In this document: piece after piece, positions 23,405 through 35,824 of the stretch
How the letters are laid out: every line of letters starts with the position of its first letter
How positions within the stretch are numbered: the first letter of the stretch is position 1
DNA from: Tenrec ecaudatus
Lineage: Eukaryota; Chordata; Mammalia; Afrosoricida; Tenrecidae
Direction of reading: 5' to 3'
DNA: 64,000 nucleotides
NCBI RefSeq assembly: GCF_050624435.1
Contig: NC_134534.1
Coordinates: 63,821,501-63,885,500 of the forward strand
Made by a program: the position numbers and the translations under genes
Notes under the pieces: generated by a model
The model's database searches: none
The model's input: the letters and a program-made list of their open reading frames with translations, nothing else
What the model was told of the DNA's origin: nothing

Positions 23405-25645
23405 GTGCTAGAACACGAGCCTCTCATCTTGTAAGACTCAAAATCTGGAGGAAAAAGCGCTCCCTTCTTAAGGTAGAGTCCACCATACTGAAGTGATGGA
23501 GTATGACTTTGGGGCCTTCATATTTTTGTTGGGGCATGACTCAAAATGAAAGAAACATCCACAAGCATGTATTTTTAATTGGAACAGGGAATGTACAATT
23601 ATTAATCTAGGAAAATTGGAAGTAGTCAAAAACAAAATGGAGCAAATAAAAATCAGTATCCAAGGCACTAGTGAGCTAAAATGGACTGGTTAGAAGTTAT
23701 GAATCAGACAATTACATGGTTTAATGTTCTAGGAGTGACACATTTCAAGAGGAATGGTGTTGCATTCATCATCAAAATTATATTTCAAGATCGATCTGCT
23801 GTCTGTGATAGAATTATATCTATATAATGAAAAAGTTAATACAAGTCTTATTCAAATTTATTCACTAACCACAAAATAGGGTTGAGGAAGTTTTTTCATT
23901 CTGAATTTGGTCAAACATACAATCAATATACATTATAATTTGGGGCATTTGAAACTCAAAAGTTGAAAAAAAAAGAGGAAGACACAGTAATAGAACAAAG
24001 GTAGCAATCACATGATAGAATTTTGCAAGACCAACTTCATAATTTCAAATACATTTTCCAACAACGTTTGGGATTCTATGACTGTATGCTCAGACAGAAC
24101 TAGGTGAAACAGACAGGGATCAAATGACTACATCTGCAGGAAGAGACAATGGAGAACAATGTTGGACATAAGGAAGCAAGAGGATGACGATAGAACAGGC
24201 TATCAATTGCTCATATGTAAGTTCAGGTTTGAGTTGAAGAAAACTAAAGCAAGTCTATGAGAGTCAAAGTATGACCTTGAGTATATCCCACATGACTTTT
24301 GAGAACACCTCAAGAATAGATTTGATGCTCTGAGCCCTAATAAAAGGCCTGTGGGGTAACATCAATAGTATTATACATGAAGACAGACATCTACCTTTTG
24401 CTAGAATGTAAAGAACCTAAAACAAGTGGAAATTTTCTCTTGAAATTAGAATTGCTAAAATGATGAAGTAAAAGCTGTAGAAAAAATTTCAAAGAGCAGC
24501 TTGAGAAAATGATGTAAAATATTATTTAAAAATATGTAAAGACCTGCAATTAGAGAGCCAAAAAGGAAGAACACACTCATATATCAAGCTGAAAAAAGTG
24601 AAGAAAATATTAAAGCCTAATGTTGTAATATTGAAAGATTCTATGGGGAAAATTTTCAATGGCAATGGAAATCATCAAAGGAAGATGGGAAGAATAAACA
24701 GGCATTGTACCAAAAGGAACTAGTTGATATACAAACATTTCAAAAGATAGCATATGATCAAGAACCAATGGAACTAGAGGAAGAAGCCCAAGATGCATTG
24801 AAGGCAATTACAAAAAATGCTGGAAGAACTAAGGAATTACAAAATGAAATATTTCAACAAGCTTATGAACCACTGGAAGCACTCACCTGTCTATGCCAAA
24901 TATGACCAACTTACTGAAAGAGATCCAAATGTGTACCCTTCCAGAAAAAACAGTGACCCAAAATAATGTAGAAATTATTGAACAGTATTATTAAAATCAT
25001 ATACAAGTAAAATTTTGCTCAAGATAACTCAAAAATGGTTGAAACAGTATATGAACAGAGACCTGCGAGAAATTGAAGCCAGATTCAGAAAAGGGCAAGG
25101 AACAAGGAATAACATTGCTGATGTCAGATGGATCTTGCCTCAAAGCAGAGACTAATAGAAAGATGTTTGTGTTTTATTGATTATGTAAAGGCATTCAACT
25201 GGATAAACTATGAATAGCATTAGGAAAATTGGGAATCCAGAACTTCATTGTGGTCATCAGGAATTTGTACATGGGCAAAAAAAAACAGTCGTGGTAACAG
25301 AACAAAGGGATACTTTCATTCAAATATGAGGTGACTAGAAATTTTATGCCTTGCGTAGGGTGCACCACAGTCATGAAAGTGACATACTTGATCTTCATCA
25401 CTTGGAAGTAGTCTTATATAGCATATTTGTCCAATGCAACATTTAATTTCTTGACTACAACTTCCATTACCATTGACTGAATAAGCATGGTGAAAGGATA
25501 CAATCTCCATGGTTTAAAACTAGCAAAGGTGTGAATCATGTCTGAATCCTTTCACCATGCTTATTCAATCTGTATCCTGAGCAAATAGCCCTAGAGCTGG
25601 ACTAAATGAAGAAAAGATAGGCATCAAAATTGGAAGAAGGACACA
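23405..25645 (+). pseudogene. RTE (BovB-like) ORF2 remnant: endonuclease to RT
   Basis: This is the continuation of the element begun at 22718. About 23490-23880 corresponds to the start of the APE endonuclease: RNA/DNA text equivalent to 'iigTgNVqllIlgKLEvVKnkM', then 'sELKWTG' and 'FKRNGVAFIIK', with stops. About 24660-24900 is the linker to RT (EKIAYDQEPMELEEEAQDAL, residues open at 24705-24905). About 25130-25310 and 25510-25645 are RT (CFIDYVKAFN-like text, then SPCLFNL-like). It ends before the catalytic YADD. An inverted RTE piece sits inside at 25315-25508. It is dead. Confidence 0.75.
25315..25567. repeat. Inverted RTE segment forming a hairpin
   Basis: At about 25315-25508 the strand flips: text from the RTE RT and 3' region is read in minus orientation (tgaggtgactagaaattt, gcaacatttaatttcttgac), with its own internal deletion near 25476. 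Plus-strand RTE then resumes at about 25509. As a result TGAATAAGCATGGTGAAAGG (start of a 22-bp arm, 25478-25499) has a perfect inverted partner at 25546-25567, 46 bp away. Confidence 0.75.
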
Positions 25646-25659
25646 TAGTGATAGCCCAA

Positions 25660-25846
25660 TTGAATAAAACAGAGAACAACAAATTGTAGAGAGAGAAGAA
25701 AGAGATGGGAACAATTCTGCGCTACTGCTGGGCTTAAAAATGTGTGCAAACATTGTGGAAAGTGATATGGTGGTACCTAAATCAATTAGCAATAGAAATA
25801 CCGCATGTCTTTCCTGGGTATGTACCACAAAGAAACAAGAGGCAGG
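25660..25846 (+). mobile_element. Old L1 ORF2 3' end, left half
   Basis: The text 'gcgctactgctggg', 'attgtggaaagtgatatgg', 'cctaaatcaattagcaatag' and 'ttcctgggtatgtacc' matches the end of ORF2 in old mammalian L1s. It is interrupted by L1-C and continues at 29917. About 187 bp. Confidence 0.65.
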
Positions 25847-25989
25847 AGTACCTGCAAGATGGTGACTGAGTAATACATACCAGAGGGACTCTGCAGAAAT
25901 TAACATAGGAGAGCCACCGAGAGGGAAATTCTACTCTTCCAGGTCACAGGGTATAATGACAGATATTCAGATCAATGGATGCATCCCTG

Positions 25990-26574
25990 TGTGTTAGTCT
26001 GTGTGTTAGTCTGGGTAGACTAGAGAACCAAATCCAGAGAAAAGCATTGGTCTTTGTGATTAAACGAGAGTTTTATATGAAGGGTAATTTTAAATTAAGA
26101 AAGTATCCCAAACCCATGAAGTGCAAGCTGATAAGTCCTATATTAGCCCATATATATGATACCAATCTGTAAAGTCCTCTTTAAACTCACGAAACACAGG
26201 CAATGATGTCGAATGCAGGATGATCACAGGCCAGTGGGTAGAAAGTCTTTGGATCCAGTTGTGTTGTAAGCATCTCAGTGCTGACAGTGTTCTCTACATG
26301 ACTTCTCCAGCTTCAAAGGTCTGGTTGCATTAGGGTAGGTTCATATGGCTTCTCCAGCACACAGCACTAGCATAGTCCCATGTGTCTTGCCAGCTACAAT
26401 GTCTCCCAAGGAATGAACCTCTAAGGAGGAAATACCGGATTCTCCAGAATTATCAGCAGAGATGCCCACACAGAGGCCTCATTGGCTATGACCCAATTGA
26501 CAAGACTACAGTCCACCCCTTCACTCTTAATCCTCTCAAGTCCCAAATTGACACCAGATTATGTAACTCCCACA
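25990..26574 (-). mobile_element. ERVL/MLT2-type solo LTR inside L1-C
   Basis: The minus-orientation LTR starts with TGTGTTAGTCTG (doubled: 25990 and about 26002) and ends 'gattatgtaactcccaca'. Internal text (ctgataagtcctatattag, cacaggccagtgggtagaaa, gcatctcagtgctgac) matches the LTRs at 40.9, 42.95 and 48.06 kb. L1 ORF2 text lies on both sides. The TSD is not clear (CCCTG / AACTG at best), possibly because of the local duplication at the left end. Confidence 0.8.
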
Positions 26575-26589
26575 AACTGAAAACCCAGA

Positions 26590-27690
26590 AATAAAATCAT
26601 CAGCATACAGAAATAGATCTTGGATAAGGCCCCAAAAGATATCAAATGGAAAGGGGATGCCATCTTCAAGAAGTGGTACTGGAAAAAAATGAATATCTAC
26701 CTGCAGAAGGATGAAGCAAGACCCTTACCTCACTCCATGCACAAGACTAATCTCAAAGTGAATCACAGGCCTTGAGATAAAACCACAAACTATTAGGGCC
26801 AACAATACGGGAATTGGGACAAACCTGAAAATGTTGGCGCAGGGAATACATAGGTTATCGGAAATAGGGAAGGACAAAAAATACAGAGGAAGCACAAATT
26901 GACAAGTGGAATATACTGAAGATAAAACACCTGTGTACATCAAAATAATTCACCAAGAGAGTAATAAGACTGCCCACAGACTGGGAAAACATCTTTAGCA
27001 ATGACATATCAGACACAGGCCTTATTACTAAAATCTATAATACTCTGCTAGCTTACAATAAGAAAAAACTAATTGCCCACTGAGGGCGTAGGCAAAGGAC
27101 CTGAGCAGAAGTTTCACAAGGGCATAAATCCAAATGGCCAATAAACATATGAGAAAATGTTCCCAATCATTAGTCATAAGAGAAATGCAAATGAAAACAA
27201 CTATGAGATACCATCCGGCACTCTCAAACGTAGCCCAGTTAAAAAACTCAGAAAGCAATAAAGTGTTGGAGGGGGGGTGAGGAGATAGGAACTTCCATCC
27301 ATTGCTGGTGGATCTGTAAATATGTACAGCCATTATGGAAATCGATTTGACGATATCTAAAAGACATGGAAATTGAGCTACCATATGACCCAGCAATCCC
27401 CCTACTGGGAATATACCCAGAAGAGGCAAGAAATAAACCACAGCCAGACATCTGTGCTCCAGTGTTCATTGCGGCACAGTTCACAATCACAAGGAGTTGG
27501 AAACAACTCAAATTTCCATTAACAAACAGATGGATTAATAAATTGTGGTACATACATACAATGGAGTACTGTATTTCCCTAAAAAAGCAGTGATGAACGC
27601 ATGAAGCATATCACCACATGAGAAGAACTGGAGGAAATTATGCTAAGCGAAGTAAGCCAAGTACAAAAGGGCAATCGCAACGAGATTCCG
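26590..27690 (+). pseudogene. L1-C ORF2 C-terminal remnant
   Basis: This is the 3' third of ORF2 after the LTR, parallel to 11760-12850 of L1-B. The longest open part, 27366-27593, reads [20 protein letters not shown] and continues with NRWINKLWYIHTMEYCISL, the conserved L1 ORF2 carboxy end. The cysteine-rich motif just upstream is frameshifted. It is not functional. Confidence 0.85.
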
Positions 27691-29916
27691 TTGACGTAAA
27701 GCAGAATAGGTGAAAAGCTACCATATCCATACATTCTTGCGGTGAGGTACAGGCCCTGTGGCAGGGGCAAGATCCAATCCAGGGATACATATGGCAGCCA
27801 CCTTAAAAGGAAGGGGCGATGGAAAACAAAGACATGGGTAGTGTGGAACAGGGTACGAGACCACCCAAGGGGAGGATATTGTTTGTATCTCCACAAGAGA
27901 AGGTGAGGGGGATCAGACTTCAACCCAGTGCACCAAGCCATGAACGCAACACACCAGCATGAAGCAGGGAAGCAATAGAGAGGTCTGTAGGGCCAGTCCC
28001 AAGCCTAACTATTTGAACACCCGCCCCGCCCCCCGGCTCCCTCACACACCACACTCCAAGAATGCAATTCAGAGGACAGCACTGAGCTATAGCTCAGAGA
28101 GAGGTGTGCGTCTGATCAGGGCACACAGGAGCCAATGAAGGAGGGAGACTGGAACACATCCTGGCCCACCAAGCCCCGAGGTCGATATTCTTGCTCAGAG
28201 CAGTCAATGCATATAGAGGACTGTAGGGCCAGCCACACCACAAGACACAATGTCCCTCACTGACCTATAGAGCTACAGGGGACAATACTGGAGACAGTAT
28301 GGGAATTGTGCCTAATCTGAACCCACAACACCGGGGCGAAACACTGTGTGCAACAGAACAAGGGGAGCAGAGCATTGAAGGCCCCGGGGAATACCAAAAT
28401 AGACTTTGGGGCCAGGGTGTGGCACCTCATCAGACTCGACTGGAAAACACTCATAAAGGTCAACAAACAGGCCTGTAATTATAGGCTTTTTTTTTGGTCA
28501 TTGGTTTTGTTGTTGTTTTTTGCTCTGTCTTATTTTTTGTGCTCATTATTGTCTCTGTATGTCTATCTATATAAGACATGAGGGATAAACAATCCACAGG
28601 AGAAAATAAGGGGACTGATGGTTCCAGGAGAACACAGGAGAGGGCAAAGTGGGAGAAAGGAAGTGGGGTGTCAACAAACCCAAACAAGGAATAAGTGATC
28701 TAAAATCAATGGTGAGGAGGACATAGGATGACTGGTGAGGCATGATCAAGGGCAGTATAGCCAAGAATTACTGAAACCTGAATGAAGGCCGAACATGATA
28801 ATGGGACAAGATGAAACTAAAAGGAAATAGAGGCAAGAACTGGGAGGCAAAGGACATTTATAGAGCTCTAACTATAGGCATTTACATATGTAAATATATT
28901 TATATATAATGATAGGGAAATAGATCTATGTACACATATTTATATGTTAAGTAGTAAGGTAACAGATGGACATTGGGCCTATATACAAGTACTCCCTCAG
29001 TGCAAGATCACTTTGCTCTAATAATCCGGCATTCTGTGATGCTCACCTTCCAGACACGATCACTGAAGACAAAATGGATACATAAACAAATGTGGTGATG
29101 AAAGCTGATAGTGCCCAGCTATCAAAAGATATTCCACCTGGGTCTTAAAAGCTTAAAAATAAACAAGCGGCCATCTAGCTGAGAAGCAACAAAGTCCACA
29201 TGAAAGAAACACGCCCATCTGTGTGATCATGAGGTGCCAATGGGTCTGGTATAAGGTATCAAAGACCCAGAACAAAAAGTCATGTCAATGTGAATTAGTG
29301 GGGAGTATAGAGTAGAGACCCAAAGCCCATCTGTAGACAATTGAACATTCCCTTCCAGAACGGTCACAAGGAAGAGAGGAGCAAGTCAGGATGCAGTATA
29401 GCACCTATGAAACATAAAACTCTCATCTGGTTCTTTAATGCTCCCTCCCCCATGACCTCATGACCTCAATTCTACCTTACAAATCAGATTAGACCACAGC
29501 ATGTACACTGGTACAGATAGAGCTGAAAACACAAGGAATTTAGGACATATAAACCCCTCAGACCCAATAATGTGAGGGTAAGGGGAATGTGGGGGGAAAT
29601 AGGGGGAACTGATCACAATGATTGATATATAACCCCCTGCCAGGGGCACAGAGAACAGAGAAGTGGGTGAAAGGAGACAGCTGTCAGTGTAAGACATGAA
29701 ATTTTTTTTTTATAAATTATCAAGGGTTCAGGAGGTAAGGAAGAGAGGGCAGGGGGAAAATCAACTGATACCAAGGACTCAAGTATAAAGAAAATGTTTT
29801 GAAAATGATGATGACGATATATGTACAAATGAGCTTGACACCATGGATGGATGTATGGACTGTGAAAAGAGCAGTAAGAGCCCCAATAAAATAGTTTAAA
29901 AAAAGAAAGAAAAAAG
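27691..29916 (+). other. L1-C 3' UTR, about 2.2 kb
   Basis: It is colinear with the L1-B 3' UTR (GC-rich beginning, C-run at about 28025, 'tgatcactgaag'-type block at 29040-29290). The ~240-bp block is present only once. It ends in AATAAA (29885-29890) and a mixed A/G tail. Confidence 0.85.
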
Positions 29917-30180
29917 AGACCGAACAAGAACAGAGGTTTGCTCCCCATGGTCATTGCAGAACAATTTGCAATAGCAGGAAGCTGAAAATATCCCAAATGT
30001 CCTTCAGAAAAATGGATAAAGAAACTCTGGTACATACACCCAATGGAATAGTACGTATCCCTAAACATCAGTGATGGAACCATAAAACACCCCATGATGG
30101 GACGAGGCCTGGAAATAATTATGCTGAGTGAACTCAGTCAATCCCCAAAGGACAAATATTGGTGATTACACAAGTACATG
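29917..30180 (+). mobile_element. Old L1 ORF2 3' end, right half
   Basis: Text 'ttgctccccatggtcattgc', 'gcaatagcaggaagctgaaa', 'ccttcagaaaaatggataaa' and 'gtacatacacccaatggaat' resumes the old L1 that stops at 25846. The join confirms that L1-C split a pre-existing L1. Confidence 0.75.
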
Positions 30181-30234
30181 ACTATCCACCAAAAGGTTGC
30201 AGGCTTCTGCTTCCAAGTCCTGCAATCTTCTAAA

Positions 30235-30340
30235 CTGATCCCTTAGACGCTTGACTGCTAACTGAGGAGAAGGATGTGCTACTGCTATTGTATGACTTAC
30301 AACTTTGGAACCCCTAGGGGGGCTCTCCAATAGGCACTAT
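30235..30340 (+). mobile_element. AfroSINE remnant
   Basis: 'gacgcttgactgctaactga' and 'acttacaactttggaa' with 'ggctct' follow the SINE order. It is degenerate and lacks the tail. Confidence 0.5.
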
Positions 30341-31054
30341 TTTTGATAGACATTTATATGTTCAGCTGAGATATAATAAATGTGCAAATTGGCATTTTGA
30401 AACATCTGTTCAGGTTGAATCAATATATTGCACTTAAAACCTGATGAAGTTATTGAACCTTGTGAAATAATGCATTTTCACTGCACATTTAAAGCAACTT
30501 TGAAACATCTGTTCTTTTATTTATTTGTCTATTTTTAATTCATTGAAGAGTTTATTTTGAACATTGTGTTATAATCGCCTCTATTTCAGGTAGACGTGGG
30601 AGAAATGTTTTCCAAGAGAATACTTCTTTCAATACACTGCTTTTTTATAATTGCTGTTATTTACACATAGGATAAGGCTCATCAGTAGTTTTCCTACTGA
30701 CTTGTTTACTGAACATTAATCCAGGTGTTCATTAGCTTTCCAGTTTTAGAACACATATTAATTTTGATGAACATTAGAAAAGATGTGCTCTTTGTGTGTT
30801 GGGTAGCGCTGTATGCCAAAGCAACATGACTTCCTGATGAATTAAGTGTAACTGAATAAAAGAGCACATGTATTTGATTTCCATTTAACTACACTGTAAA
30901 TTAAATGGACAAAATTGTTATGAAACTTCACCCAAAACAAAATATTTTGAGAAAAAAATGTAGTCTGAGAAATTTGCAGAATTCTATTTCCACCACTTTG
31001 ATTGCTGCTAAGTGAATTTAAGTCAGGTCTGATTCTATGTACAATAGAACAAAT
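30341..31054. other. Unassigned AT-rich sequence
   Basis: No gene. About 30360-30470 may be a scrap of an old L1 3' end (ttcagctgagatataataaa), but this is weak. Confidence 0.4.
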
Positions 31055-31705
31055 ATGCCCAGTCCTGTGCATATGGTTCTTATGTTCGTGTCCATGGTAT
31101 TAGCTACTGTGTCGATTCATCTTATTGAAGATCTTCCTGCTTTTCAGTGACTCTCTACTTTGCCAAACACGATTCTCAAGAATTCTCAAAATTTGAGAAT
31201 TCTCAAGCATTCTCAAGAACAAAACAGTTAAGGAACTGATCCCTCCCAATGACATATTCAAAGTACAAAGATGTCTCACTGCCATCTTTGCTTCTAAGAA
31301 GTATTCTAGCTCTGTACTTCTTCCCAGAAATACTTGTTCCTTATTCTGGAATTCCATGATACATTCGATAGTCTTTGCTAGCACCATCATTCAAGGTCAC
31401 CGATTCTTCTTTGATCTTGCTATTCATCACCCATTTTTAACATGCATATTAAAAGATTAAAACTCTTTTCGTATTGGTCAGGTGCACTTTAGTCTTCAAA
31501 GTTATATCTTTGTTTTGTTTTTAACACTTTTAGAGGTCTTTTGAAATAGATGTGCCCAAAGCAGCATGCCATTTAATTTCTGGACTGCTGCTTCCATGGA
31601 CATTTAGAGTGATGCTCCTTATTGGTCCATTTGTGAGGTTGTTTTCTTTTATACTTTTTCTGTATGTTGACACACAATCCATACTGAAGGAAGTAGATTT
31701 CCTGA
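31055..31705 (-). mobile_element. RTE (BovB-like) LINE fragment, minus strand
   Basis: Successive pieces match the RTE 3' half in reverse: 'gtgtcgattcatcttattga', 'actttgccaaacacgattct', 'gtacttcttcccagaaatac', 'tttctggactgctgcttcca', 'gctccttattggtccatttg'. The reading frames are closed. A small palindromic expansion at 31171-31220 interrupts it. Confidence 0.8.
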
Positions 31706-31895
31706 GCAGTGCAACTTATCAAAGCATTCAGTTGCTAACCCAAATGTCAGAGGTTTGAGTTCACTGAGAGGCACTTTAGAATGAAGGCTTGATGGTGTGT
31801 TTCTAAAGATATGAGGATTAGAAACTCTATGAAGTGTTCTTCTGCTCTGGCACAGAGTGTCACCATACGTCAGAATTGATCAATTACAGCTATTT
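31706..31895 (+). mobile_element. AfroSINE, degenerate
   Basis: 'agcattcagttgctaaccca' and 'tcagaggtttgagttcactg' are the A/B-box region. Then 'gaaactctatgaagtgttct' and 'catacgtcagaattgat' give the body and tail. Plus strand, directly abutting the RTE fragment. Confidence 0.75.
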
Positions 31896-33389
31896 TTAGA
31901 GTTATAGTCGTAATATGGAAGCTATTGCATCACTGCCCTGCGATAGGTAGAGACTCCAGCCCATCATTCTTAACCTATGCGTAAAGTGACCCATAGTGTT
32001 ATGGCTCAAAGACGGAAGATTGGCTACTATTATAGAGGGAAAAAGCAGAGGCGATCCAATGGACAAATGACTGACCTACCACATTTTATGAACTCCCCTA
32101 GATAATAAGATGTGTAATCTTGATTATCTCCTTGGACAAGTCCATGGAAGGCCAGAGTCACACTCCTCGGACCCTCTGTGCATGTCCTTCAGCAAGTTCT
32201 ATCCTTACCAATCAGAGGACAAGGAACTTCAGTAAATAGTATGATTGAAGAGAAACCAAAATGGTCATTGAGCTAAAAGTTTAATCCTACTAATTAGATC
32301 TTCTCAGATTGATTTTAGCCACACATTTTAGAGTGTATGACAGTAAAAGAAAGCAGCAGCACATAAACTTCGGAGATTCTTGAGACCATAGGGCATTAAA
32401 CATCCCATGATCTGATTGTAATTCATCCCAGCTCTCTATCTAAAAATCTGCCATTCGTTTCTCATCATTTCTGTTAATTTACGTGGAAGGATAAAGTGTG
32501 CAAGAAGAGCGTTTTCCCCCTTCTTCATGGAGAAGGTCAGCATAGCAAATACCACTTGCTAACTTTGCTCTCTCTACTGGAAAGGCAACTGAGAGTCCCG
32601 TTTCCTGGTTCCCTCTCCTCCAGAAGATTTCAGTTCAGAGCTGCTTCCCCACCAGGCCTGGGGCTTGGCCAGTCTGCATTTCATTTCTGGCCTCTTCCTT
32701 TTTCAAATTTTCTCTTTCGCTTGCTTTACCATTGGGCCAATCAATTGAGGAGGGCGTGAGGACAGGAGGTGAGGAAGCGTAATTGGCTGACCTGGAATTA
32801 ATGACCACCTCAGGGTCAATCAAATGTGATCAGGGAGATGAGATTTGAAAAAAACGACGACAGTATGCATTTGAACGGTATGGCTGAAATTTAGAAAAAG
32901 CTCCAAGAAAAGAAAGTTCTATTTCCAGTGGAAGGGAGAGGTTCTGGGATAACCATTGATTTATCTCTGTTGTCAGCACAAATAGTGCTGCTACCGCACG
33001 GTCAATTTCAACAGTGGACTTCTTTCTTAGACTGCGCATGTGTGAGAAAGGCCATTCACTTTGTCCCCGGCAAGCCTGAGAGTTCCCTCCAGTGGGAGAA
33101 GAGACTTTGCAGAGAACCCCATCACTTGGCAGAGCGAAATCAAAACCGAACGGGAAAGGAAACTGGAAGAGACTGAGGCACACCTGCCCAGTTTCTCGTC
33201 CCCAACCCTCGCTCAGCACAAGCACTGGCCCAATTCCCTGCCTAGAAGGAGCGAGGGAGGTGTGGGGGTTACAAATCTAGGATAATTCTCCTTGTAAACA
33301 TGAATTGGTGTATAAGGAAATATCAGGGTTTTAGTACTCAGAACTCCCCCTTTTTTCTTTTAACAATTTTAAAGCGGAAAGAGGAGAGT

Positions 33390-33426
33390 CACTGTGTGTG
33401 CGCGTGTGTGTATACGCGTGTGTAGC
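33390..33426. repeat. (GT/CG)n short microsatellite
   Basis: Alternating purine-pyrimidine run (tgtgtgtgcgcgtgtgtgta) with a TATACGCG core, the kind of tract able to adopt Z-DNA. Confidence 0.8.
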
Positions 33427-35824
33427 TACACCAATGCTAATTGACCAATATAATATCGACACTGTCCAATATGAGTTTTACTAACATTTTACCTTGATAA
33501 GTTATCAATATCAAAACACCATGGTCCAATGTATCTTCAAAGACCAGAAATTCTTTAAACTAAGCGTATGGGTCAGTCCTCTGTAAGCCTAAAGTCTTTT
33601 AAGTAAATAAACAATTCCACTTCTTTTTCTTTCAAGATTTACCATTTGCCTCGATTCAATTTAGTTAAGTCTAGGTAAGCCTGCAAGTGCCTGCTTCTCC
33701 ATGAGTTTGTTTTTGGAACACTGGAGTTTGGAGAAAAGTTCGCTGTTGTTTAGAAAGGCTGCTGGAACCCATAATCATCAACGGGTGTAGGATCCATTAG
33801 TTGTTACAAATTGAGTAGCTTGTTATAGAGACAAAAACAGGAGCAGGCAAAGGAAAGCACTGGAACTTGGTCTTCTCCCCAGAAAGAGGTCTGGTTTGTT
33901 TTAATTTGGGGCATGAAAGAATATAACCAAAGACACCTGTTAGCACTTCTAGCATGTGAAGTCGAATTCTTAGGAATAGGTGGCAGAACCCACCGAAACT
34001 TACTGCCTCTCCATCTGGAGGCTAGTACTGAATCCTCAAGACGCTAGAGAGAAAAATGTCTTGTCCACCTCAGCTTCAATTAGCTTCAGGTGTTCTTTAA
34101 CTCTGGTCTTACCTCTGTGTGTCTCTTCTCGGAAACCTTTACTCTTTCTGCTGGAGCCTCACAGTGCTTGGGGCTTCAGGTCAGGCCAGACAGTGCCCAA
34201 CACGAGAGGAATGTGGTAGACACTATTTGGAGAGGGTGTCAGGTGTCACAAATGACATTGCTCCCACTGGCATTTCACCCAGGTTCTAGCCCTGCTGCTG
34301 AAAGGGATAAACTGGGGAAGTGACCCCAAAGCAGGAGCACGTCTGCGGCGTCTGCACATTCTCTTCACCTATTGTCTCTTCCTGCAAAGAAGCAGCTTCA
34401 TTAATACGTTATCAGCCCCTTTATCTAAGAACACAAACTAGTCTAGGAATTTCTTTGAGCTTTTTGGAAAAATTTCAAAAATTAAAGTTTACTTGTTAAT
34501 GTGAAAAGCAGATACACACATACACACACAGGTCTGGTCGATGCCCAGGTTTATTATAATCTATTAACTTTCTTTTTTCAATACCAAATATTTAAGCTCT
34601 TTTGAACCAAAGACAATGAAAATAGGGAATTGTAAAATGGAAATGTTTTGGTTTTTTTTTTAACCAGGAGAGTTCAGAAAGCACAGTGGTGTCTGTTTTG
34701 CTTTGATAGTCTGTCTACAGATTTTGAGCATCTGACCTTGGCCTCTGGATCTAAACATTACCTGTGCCCCTCCCTCTTGGAAGAGACGGGTCATGTGCAA
34801 GGAGTCTGTTCCAATGGAAGAATGCCCAGTGACATCTTGGAGGGAGTGCTGTGGGCTTCTTCCTTCGGAGTTCAGATCCAACTGTTCTGTGCCAGAAGCG
34901 TCTTTTTTCTGCTGCTCTTAGAGTGGGGGTGGCAGGGGTGAGCAGGTTAGTGCCAGATCTCTACGGCAGCAGAAAGGGTGAGACCATGTGTTTCCAGTCC
35001 CGTTTGGGTGTGGACAGCTCTCCACACAGGTGCCCCACTTCTTTGCCAGGACAGTGTATGATACTTGAAGGGGCTGTGGGTGTTTATTCAACAGCTAGAG
35101 CCAAGGCAGCCTGCTTTCATTAGCTCTCATGTTCATGTTTAGAGATGATGGGACTTCATGTGATTGAGACAAGGGGTGGATGGACATGGTCTAAGAGGCG
35201 GTGCTGTTTGAGGGCTTGAGTAGAAATGGGGAAACAGGAAAATGTAGTGGGCAGTGCAGATAAGGGGTCAAGAGAGGGGTCCTGATTGCTGGAGTGTCTT
35301 CTGCCACTCTGTGCCCATTGGGGAACTCCCTTTTCTGTGGACAGCTTTCGGAAGTTCCTCTTTCGGGTTCATACTTCCTTTTCCTGCTGGCTGGTCAGCC
35401 CCTTCTGATCCTGCCTTTGGTCCACTGGTGAACGTGCTGGCCTTGTCCTGGCAGGCTGCCGCAGTGGTAGTCAGGAACAGTCATGCACTTGCAATGGAGA
35501 AGCTGGGTTCTGGATTCTAGCTCCACCAACCCTGTGCCTCCGGAACTTGGTGAGTGTGTGTGTGTGCGCGCAGACATAGCTGACAAGCGGCTGCCATGGG
35601 TGGGGTACTGTGTAGTGGATGCTAAGAGTGGTGTGGGCACAAACATGAAGTAGTTTATAAATCCCTCCCTGTTTAGTTTTGTTCTAAAGCAAATACCTCC
35701 TGGTGATGCAGCCCCATCGAGACAAGGCAGGTCACATCCACCCAGCCATCTACAGTAAGTGCACCCAGATGTCACAGAAAGTTCCAGCACTTGGCTGTGT
35801 GGATATAGGGAGCCCATATTTATA

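Larger units (their letters stand above)
25847..29916 (+). mobile_element. L1-C: internally deleted L1 within an old L1
   Basis: This is a younger plus-strand L1. Its left ~108 bp (25847-25955: 'agtacctgcaagatggtgac', 'ggactctgcagaaatt') look like an L1 5' terminus. They join directly to the late ORF2 position 'gacagatattcagatca', the equivalent of 11726 in L1-B. ORF2 3' end, a 2.2-kb 3' UTR, AATAAA and an A-rich tail follow. Old-L1 text brackets it, and 'aacaagaggcagg' / 'aacaagaacagagg' (about 25834-25846 and 29923-29936) look like diverged TSD copies. It therefore seems to be one insertion with both ends but without most of the 5' UTR, ORF1 and most of ORF2. Confidence 0.75.
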
